DNA from: Aureimonas sp. SK2
GTDB taxonomy: Bacteria > Pseudomonadota > Alphaproteobacteria > Rhizobiales > Rhizobiaceae
Length of the DNA: 64,000 nt
Assembly: GCF_029813115.1 (NCBI RefSeq)
Contig: NZ_JAPZDS010000009.1
Coordinates: 62,001-126,000, forward strand
Direction: 5' to 3'
This document shows, one piece after another, positions 37,146 to 47,416 of the stretch. Each line of letters opens with the position of its first letter. Positions within the stretch are counted from its first letter, which is position 1. A program made the translations under genes and the position numbers. The notes below the pieces were generated by a model. That model saw nothing but the letters and a program-made list of their open reading frames with translations. It searched no databases and was not told the origin of the DNA.

Positions 37146-38879
37146 GTGAATCCGATCTCCTCCATGCGCCGCGACAGAAGCGGCAACGTCGCGATGATGT
37201 TCGGCCTGCTTCTCCCCGTCGTCATCGTGACGGCAGGCATGGCGGTCGACACGGCCAATGTCGAAGGCGCCAAATGGAGCATGCAGCGCTCCGTGGACGC
37301 GGCAGCGCTCGGGGCCGCCAAGGAATATGGCCGCACGCAGGACCCCGCCGAGCTTGAGCGGTGGGCCAAGGCCCTGTTCTTCTCGAACGAGGGACACGAC
37401 GCCAGCGACAACACCGTCTTCACCTATCAGGGCGTTAGCCGGGTCGACGGCAACAACGTCCTCAGCGTGAAGGCGACGCGCGACGAGCCGACCTTCTTCG
37501 GCAGCGCCGTGAAGCTCGTCACGAAGGGGAAAGTCAATCTCGAAACCTGGCGTCTGGAAGTGACCAGCGAGGTCGTCGTCTCCAACCGCTCGATCGAACT
37601 GGCGCTGGTGCTCGACAATTCGGGCTCGATGAATAACCCCCCGCTCGGCGGAGTTACACCGAAGATCACAACTCTGCGTGACGCATCCCAGAAACTTGTC
37701 GAGCAGATGCTGGCGCCTCAGCCGCTAGCCAACTCGAAAGATCCAGTTCGAATTTCCGTCGTGCCCTTCGCCGCATCGGTCAATGTCGGTGCAAAAAGTC
37801 CGCCGCCCTCGTGGATGGATACGGCAGGCCTCAGCCCTTCCAACCATGATGACTTCGACTGGAAGGTGCCGGGATTGACGCTGCCGACGTCCAAGTTCAC
37901 GATTTTTACAAAGCTCGGATTGCGCAATTCCAACTGGAAGTGGAAAGGCTGCGTTCAATCGCGTCCTTCGGGATACGCGATCACGGATGACGCGCCGACC
38001 GTAATCGATCCCGCCACGCTCTTCGTGCCCTTCCTGGCTCCGTCGGAATACAACTGGGGAGGAACACTCGTATCTCAGAAGAACGATTATCTCCCAATAT
38101 CTGCGTATGCGAACGACAATGACGCGCTTCGAGCGCAAAGGGACATAACGCGGTATCTGAACGCTACGGCTTACGCCGACTTCAATACTGACAAGGGTCC
38201 CAATAGGGGATGCACCACCGCAGCCATCACGCCGCTGACGGCTACGCAGTCCACCGCCGTAGCCGCCGTTCAAGGCATGATTGCAAGCGGCGGAACGAAC
38301 ATCGCCGAAGGTCTAGCCTGGGGATGGCGCACCCTCACCAGCGGGGAACCCTTCTCGGAAGGGCGCGCGCGGGGCACGAAGGATAATCTCAAGGTCATCG
38401 TCCTCATGACGGACGGCGAGAACACCTACAACGCCTCGTATACGAACGGCGACCAGATCGAACTGACGAACGCCAACCGCTCGCAGTTCGGCACATACGG
38501 CTATGGTCAGTTCATGGAGACGAAGAGCGGGGTGGAGAAGATCCGGACGGGCCGCATGTTCGACGCCACCAAGGCGACCACGCCCAGAGCCAACATCTCC
38601 AGCATCACTGCGGCCATGAACGAGACCATGAGTCTCACCTGCGAGAACATCAAGAAGGACGGCACCAACGACGACGGTGGCGACGGCGTGGTCATCTTCT
38701 CCATCGCCTTCGACCTGAAGGACGGCAGCCCGATCAAGGAGCGCCTGCGCGCCTGCGCTTCCAATGGTATCGACGGAAAGGGCGCCAAGCTCTACTACGA
38801 CGCCAAGAACTCCAACGATCTCCTGCGAGCCTTCGCGACCATCACCGACGAAATCTCGGCCCTGCGCATCGCGCGCTGA
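37146..38879 (+). CDS. TadG-like pilus-assembly protein with von Willebrand factor A domain
   Basis: A 577-residue protein with a TadG N-terminus (RRDRSGNVAMMFGLLLPVVIVTAGMAVD, one membrane helix) followed by an extracytoplasmic vWA domain. The metal-ion adhesion motif DNSGSM is at about residues 158-163, and VLMTDGEN gives the distal metal residue. The GTG at 37146 follows GGAGG; an upstream open frame to 37101 overlaps the preceding gene. The central part (about 37640-38300) uses AT-richer and rarer codons than the rest, which may mark a replaced segment or a surface-exposed, fast-changing loop. It ends the three-gene tad set. Confidence 0.85.
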   Translation: MNPISSMRRDRSGNVAMMFGLLLPVVIVTAGMAVDTANVEGAKWSMQRSVDAAALGAAKEYGRTQDPAELERWAKALFFSNEGHDASDNTVFTYQGVSRVDGNNVLSVKATRDEPTFFGSAVKLVTKGKVNLETWRLEVTSEVVVSNRSIELALVLDNSGSMNNPPLGGVTPKITTLRDASQKLVEQMLAPQPLANSKDPVRISVVPFAASVNVGAKSPPPSWMDTAGLSPSNHDDFDWKVPGLTLPTSKFTIFTKLGLRNSNWKWKGCVQSRPSGYAITDDAPTVIDPATLFVPFLAPSEYNWGGTLVSQKNDYLPISAYANDNDALRAQRDITRYLNATAYADFNTDKGPNRGCTTAAITPLTATQSTAVAAVQGMIASGGTNIAEGLAWGWRTLTSGEPFSEGRARGTKDNLKVIVLMTDGENTYNASYTNGDQIELTNANRSQFGTYGYGQFMETKSGVEKIRTGRMFDATKATTPRANISSITAAMNETMSLTCENIKKDGTNDDGGDGVVIFSIAFDLKDGSPIKERLRACASNGIDGKGAKLYYDAKNSNDLLRAFATITDEISALRIAR

Positions 38880-39167
38880 CGGTCTCGGGGACAATCAGCG
38901 CCGCCATCGACGTCGACCGTCTCCTTCGTCATGAAGCGCGATCCGGCCCACACGCGAACGGAACCGCTTCCGCCACCTCGGCGGACGCGCCGCGCCGGCC
39001 GAAGGGGCGTCCCTCCAGAGCGGCGCCAGTCGGGCGGGGGATCGGCAGCTCATGAAGCGTGTCCGATAAGCGACCGCCACGGTCGGCTTGACCGAGGTTT
39101 TGGCCGGCAATGGGGGATGCGGGCGAGCGGGGGAGCCCGAGGCTCTGGAGCCCCTCCGCTCAGGGCA
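38880..39167. other. Intergenic region after the tad genes
   Basis: About 290 nt without a gene I can support. Short open frames here lack ribosome-binding sites and codon bias. No hairpin with a T-run was noticed directly after the TadG stop. Confidence 0.5.
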
Positions 39168-39335
39168 TCAGTGGGCTCTTGCGAGTTTCAGGAAGTCTTC
39201 CAGCCTGTCGGCAAACGTCCGCTCTTCGATCTCCGGATCCGGTTCTGACGGAGCCAGTGCGAAAGCGGAGAGGACGTCGTCCTCTTCAGGCCTCGGCTGA
39301 GTTGCGACGATGTCGCTGGTCGTCAGAGTATCCAT
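39168..39335 (-). CDS. Small acidic hypothetical protein (55 aa)
   Basis: A 55-residue acidic protein beginning MDTLTTSD and containing PRPEEDDVLSAF and an amphipathic C-terminal helix (RLEDFLKLARA). No signal peptide, membrane helix or Cys. The start at 39335 was selected because AAGGGAAC precedes it and the upstream extension to 39398 has no site. It is isolated, with 246 nt to the next gene. I do not recognise a family; codon use supports translation. Confidence 0.45.
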   Translation of the reverse strand: MDTLTTSDIVATQPRPEEDDVLSAFALAPSEPDPEIEERTFADRLEDFLKLARAH

Positions 39336-39581
39336 CTTGCGTTCCCTTCGTTCGAATGGTCGTGGGTCCTGCACGGCTCCTGGGTTCGGGTCGCCCATAT
39401 CATGCGACCACTGTGATAGATTGATGGATCACGGCGTGTGTTGCAATGACGCATTTGCGTGATCGCGCAGCGATCGCGCCGCGTCGTGTGCGATCTGTCT
39501 GTTGTTGCAGGGCATTTTCTGCAAGCAAGGGCGTAGCGAAAGCCGGTCTCACAGTCTAACGACACGCCTTGCGAGGCGGGA

Positions 39582-40397
39582 TCAGACCAGTGCCAGCACG
39601 CGGGCCGGGCCACCGGTTCCGCCCTTGTGCTTCGGCGCGCCGACGAACACCGTGGCCCCCGTCACCGGGAGTTCCTCCAGGTTGTTCATGCACTCGATGC
39701 CGTAGCGGCCCCCCGGCAGCCACGACGTGTGGACGGCGAAGTCCGCCGAATTGCCGGGATCGAGCGACAGCGTATCGACGCCGATGGCGGCGACGTTCCG
39801 TTCAGCGAGAAGGTCGGTCGCCGACTTGCCGAAGCCGGGAAAGGCGAACTGTCCCGCCTCGTTGTTGCGAAAGGACGGGGTGCCGACCTTCCCGGCCCAA
39901 CCCGAACGCATGGCGACGCACGCTCCCGCAGGAATCTCGCCATTGGCCGAGACGAAGGCTTCGACGTCTTCCGCCTCCACCGTGGCGTTGGGATCGTCAG
40001 CCGCCTTCGCGGTGATGTCGATGATGCAGAGCGGGCAGACGAGGCTCTGGGGCTCCAACTCGTCGACGCTCGCGCCGTCCTTGCTGAAATGCAGCGGAGC
40101 GTCGATATGGGTTCCCGTGTGCTCGAAGATCGTGAGCTTGAAGAGCTGGTAGCCGCTCTTGTCGAAGTTCACGGCTTCCTCGGCGACGATGCCGGGGGCG
40201 CCGTCGAAGGTCGGGAACTGCCCATCATAGGCATGGGTGAGATCGACCACGCGTCCGCTTGTCTGCGCAAGCGCGGGGCGCGGCGAGACGAGGCCGGAGG
40301 CGAGCGATGCGCCGGCCGCGGCCGACGCGCCCCAGAAGAACGACCGGCGGGACAGCATGGAGCTCTTCACGCTTTCGATGACGCACTGGTGGCACAT
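39582..40397 (-). CDS. Tat-exported cyclase/kynurenine-formamidase-like family protein
   Basis: A 271-residue metal-dependent hydrolase of the cyclase family (kynurenine formamidase, isatin hydrolase). The metal motif HTGTHIDAPLHF lies at about 93-104. The N-terminus MCHQCVIESVK is followed by a twin-arginine signal, SRRSFFWG, and a hydrophobic stretch to PALAQ, so the folded enzyme is probably exported by Tat. The start at 40397 follows GGAGATGG and keeps the Cys-rich leader common in such homologs. It stands alone; the substrate is unknown. Family members hydrolyse N-formyl or lactam bonds. Confidence 0.8.
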   Translation of the reverse strand: MCHQCVIESVKSSMLSRRSFFWGASAAAGASLASGLVSPRPALAQTSGRVVDLTHAYDGQFPTFDGAPGIVAEEAVNFDKSGYQLFKLTIFEHTGTHIDAPLHFSKDGASVDELEPQSLVCPLCIIDITAKAADDPNATVEAEDVEAFVSANGEIPAGACVAMRSGWAGKVGTPSFRNNEAGQFAFPGFGKSATDLLAERNVAAIGVDTLSLDPGNSADFAVHTSWLPGGRYGIECMNNLEELPVTGATVFVGAPKHKGGTGGPARVLALV

Positions 40398-40544
40398 GCT
40401 GATCCATCTCCATGATGCCGGAACCGACGCTCACGAAGACTAGGCTGGGTGCTTTCGCTTCCGCAAGCGGTCGTTCCGGGCGAATTCCGCGTTCGGCAGT
40501 CGCGATCCAAGGATGGCGTGAGGGAGGGAATGACTGTAGCGCGC

Positions 40545-40584
40545 AAAAAAAGGGGGTGCGACGCCCGCGGTCGCACCCCCTTTT
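40545..40584. terminator. Intrinsic terminator, probably bidirectional
   Basis: AGGGGGTGCGA (40551-40561) pairs with TCGCACCCCCT (40571-40581), with an A-run before and TTTT after. On the minus strand it lies just after the small membrane protein gene ending at 40603. Confidence 0.85.
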
Positions 40585-40602
40585 CCGAGCGAGTGGCGAA
40601 AA

Positions 40603-40905
40603 TCAGTTGGCCGGAGCCGGGGTCGCGGAGCCCGACGACGCGCCGCCGGCCGGGGCCGCGGGGGAGCCGACATTGATGTCCGGCGTATCGACGGTGATAT
40701 TGGTCGTCCCGCCGCCCGCACTCGAGCCGACGCCCGTGCCAAGATTGCCGCCGAACAGGAAGAAGCCGCCGATCACCAGGGCGACGACGACGATCCCCGC
40801 GATGAACCAGCCGGAGCCGCCGCTGCGGCCACGATCGGTCACGACGACGGTGCGATCCACGTCGCGGTCGACGGGGCGCTCGTCACGGCTGTAGGAAGTC
40901 GACAT
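40603..40905 (-). CDS. Small single-helix membrane protein of unknown function
   Basis: A 100-residue protein with a charged N-terminus (Arg/Asp-rich, about 1-30), one membrane helix (GWFIAGIVVVALVIGGFFLF, about 32-51) and a Gly/Ala/Pro/Ser-rich tail. The start at 40905 has AGAGGG upstream. Similar small proteins are common in Hyphomicrobiales but I know no function. It is monocistronic and followed by a strong terminator. Confidence 0.65.
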   Translation of the reverse strand: MSTSYSRDERPVDRDVDRTVVVTDRGRSGGSGWFIAGIVVVALVIGGFFLFGGNLGTGVGSSAGGGTTNITVDTPDINVGSPAAPAGGASSGSATPAPAN

Positions 40906-41046
40906 AGTTGAACCCTCTCGATTGGCAGAGGAGCCCAGCGAGGCCGCCTCCGATACACAGTCCCATCGGGCAGGGAATGCGCATCCCATCTCGGGGTTGC
41001 ATGCGCGATCACTAACGCTGGAGCGGGTGAGCCGAAGCGGGCGCCC

Positions 41047-42147
<1,101 letters not shown>

Positions 42148-42161
42148 GTCGTTCGTGCCCT

Positions 42162-43004
42162 TCAGCCTTTGACCGCGCCGGCCGTAAGGCCCTGCACGAG
42201 GAAGCGCTGGATGAGGAGGAAGAAGAGGAGCGCCGGGATCAGCGCCAGGACGCCGGCCGCCATCATCTGTCCGAAGTTGACGCCGAACTTGGACACGAAG
42301 GACAGGAGCCCCACCGGAAAGGTGCTGGCATCCGTCTTGGAGATCAGCATGAGCGCGAACAGGAGTTCGCTCCAGGCAGCCGTGAAGACGAAGCCGAGCG
42401 TCGCGGCCATGCCGGGCAGCGTCAGCGGCACGATGATCTCGCGAAAGGCCTGGAAGCGGCTGGCACCGTCGATCATCGCCGCCTCATCGAGATCCTTCGG
42501 GATGGCGTCGAAGAAGGACTGCATCAGGAAGACGGCGAAGGGCACGTTGAAGGCGGTGTAGACGATGACGAGGCCGGTCAGGCTGTTGGTGAGGCCGAGC
42601 GGCGCCAGCATGCGGAAGATCGGAGCGATCAGCATCACTAGCGGGAACATCTGCGTCACCAGCATCAGCCCGATCAGCCACAGCTTGCCGCGGAACCGGA
42701 AGCGCGACATCGCGTAGCCGGCGCCGGCCGCGATCAGGGTCACGATCACGGCGGTCGACAGGGAGACGATCAAGCTGTTTCGGAAGAACAGCGGAAAATC
42801 GCTGTTCCGGAGCACGAAGGCGAAGTGTTCGAAGCTCGTGCGCGACGGCCACAGCCGCACCCCTTCGCTGTAGAGAAGGGCGTTCGGCGTGACCGAGACC
42901 TTGAGCAGCCAGAACAGCGGAAACAGCGCGACGGCGATATAGAGGAGGATGGCGGTGCGGTGGGCAATGGTGCCGGCAAGGCGCCGGTGTGCGACGGCGG
43001 CCAT
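42162..43004 (-). CDS. CUT1-type ABC transporter permease, MalG-like
   Basis: A 280-residue inner-membrane permease with six helices. The EAA loop reads DEAAMIDGASRFQAFREIIVPLTLPG, matching MalG/UgpE-type subunits. It ends with the short, charged cytoplasmic tail typical of the second subunit. It starts 3 nt after the MalF-like gene stop. The sugar specificity cannot be read from it. Confidence 0.9.
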   Translation of the reverse strand: MAAVAHRRLAGTIAHRTAILLYIAVALFPLFWLLKVSVTPNALLYSEGVRLWPSRTSFEHFAFVLRNSDFPLFFRNSLIVSLSTAVIVTLIAAGAGYAMSRFRFRGKLWLIGLMLVTQMFPLVMLIAPIFRMLAPLGLTNSLTGLVIVYTAFNVPFAVFLMQSFFDAIPKDLDEAAMIDGASRFQAFREIIVPLTLPGMAATLGFVFTAAWSELLFALMLISKTDASTFPVGLLSFVSKFGVNFGQMMAAGVLALIPALLFFLLIQRFLVQGLTAGAVKG

Positions 43005-43007
43005 GGG

Positions 43008-43940
43008 TCAGGACCTGTTCAGGAGCATCTGGCGCAGGCTCACGAGGAGCAGCGAATAGATCATCAGGAGCATGAGCAACACGAGCGCGATGGCCGAGGC
43101 GTAGCCGAAATCGAGGCGACGGAATGCGGTGGTGAAGATGTAGCTCGCGACGATCTGCGTCCGGTCGGCCGGCCCGCCATTGGTCATCACGACGATGAGG
43201 TCGGCGAAGTTGGCGATCCAAACGGTGCGGAGGAGAATGGTGATCGCGATCGTCGGCGCCAGGAACGGCAGGGTGATCGAGCGGAAGCGCTCGATCGCGC
43301 CCGCCCCGTCGATCGCGGCGGCCTCGTAGATGTCGCGCGGGATGGACTGGAGCGCGGCGAGCAGCGTGATCGCGAAAAAGGGTATGCCCCACCAGACGTT
43401 GGCGACGATCGGTCCCCACATGGCGAGGTCGGGATCGGCGAGGATGTTCGACGGTGTGTCCATCAGGCCGAGTGCCGTGAGCCAGTGCGGAATCGGCCCG
43501 ACCACGGGATTGAACAGCCAGGCCCAATCGAGGCCGGACAGGAAGCTCGGCACGGCCCAGGGCAGGAAGACGAGCGCCTGCGCGATCCCTCGGCCCGCGA
43601 AGGGGCGGTTCAGGAGAAGCGCAAGGATCAGGCCGAACACGAACTGAAGCGTCACCGAGGTGACCGTCCAGAACACCGTGTTGCCGAGGGCCAGGCGGAA
43701 GTTCCGGTCCGAGGCGAGCGTCACGAAGTGCTGGAGGCCGACGAAGCCGCCGCTGAACGGATTGAGCAGCCGTATGTCGCGGAAGGCGTAGGAAATCCCG
43801 ACCACCAGCGGCACCAGCATCACCGTGACGATCAGGATCACGGCCGGCGCGGCATAGAGATAGGGCTGCAGGCTGGTCGTCCAGCTCCGGCGCAGGGCTT
43901 GCGGGGCAGGCGGGACGCCTGTCTGGCCTATGGCGGTCAT
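43008..43940 (-). CDS. CUT1-type ABC transporter permease, MalF-like
   Basis: A 310-residue inner-membrane permease with six helices and the EAA loop YEAAAIDGAGAIERFRSITLPFLAP. The start at 43940 is favoured over the upstream open frame to 44069, which overlaps the binding-protein gene region and is low-complexity. It pairs with the MalG-like subunit. The gene is in the order binding protein, MalF, MalG, MalK. Confidence 0.9.
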   Translation of the reverse strand: MTAIGQTGVPPAPQALRRSWTTSLQPYLYAAPAVILIVTVMLVPLVVGISYAFRDIRLLNPFSGGFVGLQHFVTLASDRNFRLALGNTVFWTVTSVTLQFVFGLILALLLNRPFAGRGIAQALVFLPWAVPSFLSGLDWAWLFNPVVGPIPHWLTALGLMDTPSNILADPDLAMWGPIVANVWWGIPFFAITLLAALQSIPRDIYEAAAIDGAGAIERFRSITLPFLAPTIAITILLRTVWIANFADLIVVMTNGGPADRTQIVASYIFTTAFRRLDFGYASAIALVLLMLLMIYSLLLVSLRQMLLNRS

Positions 43941-44010
43941 GGGCTCTTCGCCGAGGTCTGGAGGAGAGGTGGGGGGCGGCCGGGCCGCCTCCCGCAGGCG
44001 ATGGTGCGGA

Positions 44011-45264
44011 TCAGTTGCCCATCTGCTTCTTCTTGGCGGCGGTGAGGTAGTCCGCCCATTGCTTGGCAAGGTCCTCCGGCGAGATCGAACCCAGAAGCGC
44101 TTCCTGACTGGTCTTGATCACCAGCGAATCCTTGAAGAAGGCGAATTCCTCGAGGTCGGTCGGCATCACGGTCGGCACGACGTTCGGATCGGAGAGCTGT
44201 TCGAACCAACCCTTGAACTTGTCCTGCGCGTAGAACGGGTCCTGTTCGGCCGACTTGTGGACGGGCAGGGCGCCCGTGCGCTTGTTCCAGGCGAGATTCC
44301 CTTCGGGGCCTTCCAGCGCCGCGATCAGCTTCCAGGCGAGGTCCTTGTGCTCGCTGGCGGCGAACATCGACCAGCCGGCATAGCCGATGGTCGGGAAGGC
44401 CTTGCCGGACGGACCCTTGGGCATGGGCGCGACGCCGTACTGCTCGGGCGTCAAGTGCTCGTCGATGGCGATCAGCGCGTCCGGGTCCTGATCGAGCATC
44501 GCGCAGGTGCCGGAATAGAAGCCCGCCACGATCTCGTTGAAGCCCCAGTTGATGGAGTCCTTCGGCGCATGGCCGTTCTTGTAGAGATCGACCACGTAGG
44601 TCAGGCCCTCGACCCAGCCGGGTTCGGTGAAGGTCGAGGTTCCGTCCTCCTTGAAGAAGGTGTTGTCGCCGTTCGCGGTCGCGCCGAACATCACCCAGCC
44701 GTTGAGCCCGCCCGGGCCGCCACGGAGGCAGTAGGCCGCCTTGCCGGCCGCCTTGATCTTCTCCGCGGCGGCCGTGAACTCGTCGAGCGTCTTCGGCGGC
44801 GCCTCGACGCCGGCCGCCTTGAACACGTCCTTGTTGTAGAACATGGCCCGCAGATAGAAGCCGTAGGGCAGCATATAGGCCGTGTTGTCGACCGCGCGGC
44901 CGAACTGGAGCGCCCGGTCGTTCAGGCCGGCCGTGTACTGCCAGTCCTTCAGGTAGGGCTCGAGATTCTCCAGCGCGCCGTTCTTGGCGTAGAGCGCCAG
45001 CCAAGTGTCGGGCATCTCCACGACGTCCGGCGTCTCGCCGGCCGAGACGGTGGTCGCGAACTGCTCGAAGGCCTGGCCCCAGGGCAGCGACGTGATCTCG
45101 ACCGTGACGCCGGGGTTCTCGGCCTCGAAGCCCTTCACGATCTCCCGGAGCGTGGCCGTGCGCTCGGGGCTGGTGATCACCTCCGTCAACTTGAGGGTTT
45201 GGGCCAACGCCGGGCCGGCGCCGAGGCCGGCCAGCATGGTGGCGGTGAGAAGCGTCCTGATCAT
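44011..45264 (-). CDS. CUT1-type ABC transporter substrate-binding protein
   Basis: A 417-residue periplasmic binding protein of the MalE/UgpB-like family with a signal peptide (1 to about 21, ending ALAQ). Markers are FEAENPGVTVEITSLPWGQAFEQF and a late GGWSM-like lobe (GYAGWSMFAAS). AAGGAGGA precedes the ATG. It lies 32 nt downstream of the PLP-enzyme gene and is the first transporter gene of the operon. The neighbouring Cys/Met-type enzyme makes an amino acid- or sulfur-linked ligand possible despite the sugar-type transporter. Confidence 0.9.
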   Translation of the reverse strand: MIRTLLTATMLAGLGAGPALAQTLKLTEVITSPERTATLREIVKGFEAENPGVTVEITSLPWGQAFEQFATTVSAGETPDVVEMPDTWLALYAKNGALENLEPYLKDWQYTAGLNDRALQFGRAVDNTAYMLPYGFYLRAMFYNKDVFKAAGVEAPPKTLDEFTAAAEKIKAAGKAAYCLRGGPGGLNGWVMFGATANGDNTFFKEDGTSTFTEPGWVEGLTYVVDLYKNGHAPKDSINWGFNEIVAGFYSGTCAMLDQDPDALIAIDEHLTPEQYGVAPMPKGPSGKAFPTIGYAGWSMFAASEHKDLAWKLIAALEGPEGNLAWNKRTGALPVHKSAEQDPFYAQDKFKGWFEQLSDPNVVPTVMPTDLEEFAFFKDSLVIKTSQEALLGSISPEDLAKQWADYLTAAKKKQMGN

Positions 45265-45296
45265 GCCATTCCTCCTTGGGTTGTCGTGGTGTCGGG

Positions 45297-46466
45297 TCAG
45301 AGCGTGGCGGCCGCGATGGCCGCTTCGATGTCGGCCCAGAGAAGCTCGGTGCCTTCGAGGCCGACATGCAGGCGCACGGATTTCGGATGGATGCCGAAGG
45401 CGACCGCCGAGTTGGGCTGCGCCGCCTGAGCGCGGACGATGGCGCCCGGCACGATAAGGCTTTCGTGCCCACCCCAACTGACGCCGAGACTGAAGGTCGA
45501 GAGCGCGTTCGTGAAACGGGCGATGTCGATGCCCTCGCGGAACACGAAGGAGAACAGGCCGGACGTGCCGCGCAGGCCAGGCGGCAGGGCGTTGCCGAGA
45601 CCGGGATGGGCGACGCTCTCGACCGCCGCATGCGCCTTCAGGCGCTGGGCGACCGCCAGTCCCGACGCCTCGTGCGCCTTCATGCGGATGGGGAGCGTGC
45701 GAAGGCCCCGGATCAGGAGCCAGCCCTCGAACGGCGACAGCTTGCCGCCGAGATAGGGATGCGTCTCGCCCCGGATGCGCCCGACAAGGGGTGCCGGACC
45801 CGCCACCACGCCCGCCACCACGTCGCTATGGCCGCCGAGATATTTCGAGGCCGAATGCAGGACGAGATCGACGCCGAGCGCGATCGGGTTCTGGAAGACC
45901 GGAGAGGCCCAGGAATTGTCGATGACGGTCATGACGCCAGCGTCGCGCGCGAGGGCGGCGAGCGCGCCGACGTCGTGCGCCTCCATCACCCAGCTCGTCG
46001 GGCTCTCCATGTAGAAGAGCCTGGCGCCTGGCAGCGCCGCTTTCACGGCCGTCTCGTCCAGCCCGTCGACATAGTCGACCTGGATGCCCATGCGCCGGGC
46101 GAAGGTCTCGAACAGGCGGTAGGCGTCGGGATAGACGTTGCGGACCGCCAGGATGCGCTCGCCCGGCGAAACGAAGGTCAGGACCGTGGAGGAGATCGCC
46201 GCCATGCCGCTGGCGAAGGACAAGGCGTCCTCCGTGCCTTCGAGCGCTGCCACCTTCTCCTCGAAGATGCGCGTCGTCGGATTCAACCCGCGCGAATAGG
46301 CCGGACGCTGCTTGAGGCCGCGATAGACCTCTTCCATTTCCGCGTAGGATTCGAAGGTGAAGAGCGACGTCTGCACGATGGGGGGCACCACCGCCGCATA
46401 GGCGTTGGGTGCATCGTGTGCGACGATGCCGGCCGCATGGTCGAGCCAGTCCATCCCGTCGATCAT
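45297..46466 (-). CDS. Cys/Met-metabolism PLP-dependent enzyme (gamma-synthase/lyase family)
   Basis: A 389-residue fold-type I PLP enzyme of the cystathionine gamma-synthase/lyase group. The Lys that binds PLP is about K208 in HSASKYLGGHSD, preceded by VIDNSWASPVF; the phosphate-binding part is SFASGMAAISS. The Tyr of YSRGLNPT (a substrate/PLP contact) is present. It overlaps the GntR gene by 4 nt and leads into an ABC transporter operon, which is unusual for cystathionine enzymes. It probably breaks or forms a C-S or similar beta/gamma bond of the imported compound; the reaction is not known. Confidence 0.82.
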   Translation of the reverse strand: MIDGMDWLDHAAGIVAHDAPNAYAAVVPPIVQTSLFTFESYAEMEEVYRGLKQRPAYSRGLNPTTRIFEEKVAALEGTEDALSFASGMAAISSTVLTFVSPGERILAVRNVYPDAYRLFETFARRMGIQVDYVDGLDETAVKAALPGARLFYMESPTSWVMEAHDVGALAALARDAGVMTVIDNSWASPVFQNPIALGVDLVLHSASKYLGGHSDVVAGVVAGPAPLVGRIRGETHPYLGGKLSPFEGWLLIRGLRTLPIRMKAHEASGLAVAQRLKAHAAVESVAHPGLGNALPPGLRGTSGLFSFVFREGIDIARFTNALSTFSLGVSWGGHESLIVPGAIVRAQAAQPNSAVAFGIHPKSVRLHVGLEGTELLWADIEAAIAAATL

Positions 46467-47167
46467 TGGGACATGTCCTTGATGTCTTCCTCGACGATGG
46501 CGAGGATTTCGAGCGTCTTCTCGCGCGCGGCCGCCGGATCGCGGGCTTGGATGGCGTCGAAGAGTTCGCGGTGGAACGGGAAGGAGCGGCGGGCAAAGTC
46601 CGGCCGGTCGAAGGGCTTGTCGAAGAAGAGCTCGAAGGCCTCCCGCATCTGCTCCAGAAGCTGGCCGAAAAGCGGGTTGCGGGTCGCCTCGTAGATCGAA
46701 AGATGGAAGGCGAGATCCTCGCGACCCGCGGTCCCCTTTTCCAGGTGGACGCGTTCCATCTCCTCCAGCGTCTCGCGCATCCTTTCGATGTCGGCCGCCT
46801 TGGCACGGACGGCGGCCAGCATGCTCGCCTCGACCTCCAGCCCGCGCCGCACGTCGAGGGTGCGCAGGAGGCCGTCGCGTACCGGTCCGGGATCGAAGGA
46901 AAGCGGAAGGTGGACGGTCGCGGCCGAAATGCTCCGACGCAGGAACGAACCGCTGCCCCGCCGCGTCTCGATCACGCCCAGCGCCTGGAAGTGACGCATG
47001 ACCTCGCGCACCGTCGAGCGCCCGATGCCCAGCGCACCCATCAGCTCGTGTTCCGTCGGCAGGCGCTCGGCCGGCTTGAGCCCGGCCTGCGCGATGTAGT
47101 TCGCGACGATGTCGATCGCGGCGCGCGTGCGGTTGGCAGGGGGCAGGCGGGCGAGCCCGTCGGTCAC
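46463..47167 (-). CDS. GntR-family transcriptional regulator, FCD type
   Basis: A 234-residue regulator: winged helix with LPTEHELMGALGIGRSTVREVMRHFQALGVIETRRGSGSF, then an FCD domain (DLAFHLSIYEATRNPLF). The start is taken as GTG at 47167 with GGAAGGGA before it; an ATG-type frame extends to 47197. Its stop overlaps the start of the PLP-enzyme gene. A TGTCAGACA palindrome lies 35 nt upstream. It likely controls the PLP-enzyme/ABC operon and perhaps the divergent Nramp-like gene. Confidence 0.85.
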   Translation of the reverse strand: MTDGLARLPPANRTRAAIDIVANYIAQAGLKPAERLPTEHELMGALGIGRSTVREVMRHFQALGVIETRRGSGSFLRRSISAATVHLPLSFDPGPVRDGLLRTLDVRRGLEVEASMLAAVRAKAADIERMRETLEEMERVHLEKGTAGREDLAFHLSIYEATRNPLFGQLLEQMREAFELFFDKPFDRPDFARRSFPFHRELFDAIQARDPAAAREKTLEILAIVEEDIKDMSQ

Positions 47168-47201
47168 GTTCGATCCCTTCCACAACCAGTTCGGCAAAAG
47201 T

Positions 47202-47210
47202 TGTCAGACA
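47202..47210. promoter_or_regulatory. Short palindrome TGTCAGACA, candidate GntR operator
   Basis: TGTC-A-GACA is a 9-nt palindrome 35 nt upstream of the GntR start. It resembles FadR-type sites. A related GTTGTnAGACA sequence is found upstream of the other GntR regulator of this half of the window. Confidence 0.45.
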
Positions 47211-47377
47211 GCAGACATCGTGGCGCTGGCGGAGTCAACCGGCTGGAATTGGGTCGGCGGGACTCAGCGGTCTGCAACTTCTTCAAAAGCGCAGGAAGGC
47301 AGCTGGTTTGCGGGTTCCGTCGCAGGGAATCAGTTTTGGTTGATTCGAGCTACACGTGAGCCGCGTGCTAGGCCGAT

Positions 47378-47392
47378 GGCAACGACGTTGCC
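47378..47392. promoter_or_regulatory. Perfect inverted repeat before the Nramp-like gene
   Basis: GGCAACG-A-CGTTGCC, with 7-nt arms and a single central base, lies 24 nt before the start of the Nramp-like gene. It may be an operator or a small hairpin in the leader. It overlaps the region where a ribosome or RNA polymerase would act. Confidence 0.45.
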
Positions 47393-47416
47393 TGAAGGCG
47401 ACGCAGGGAGGACCAT

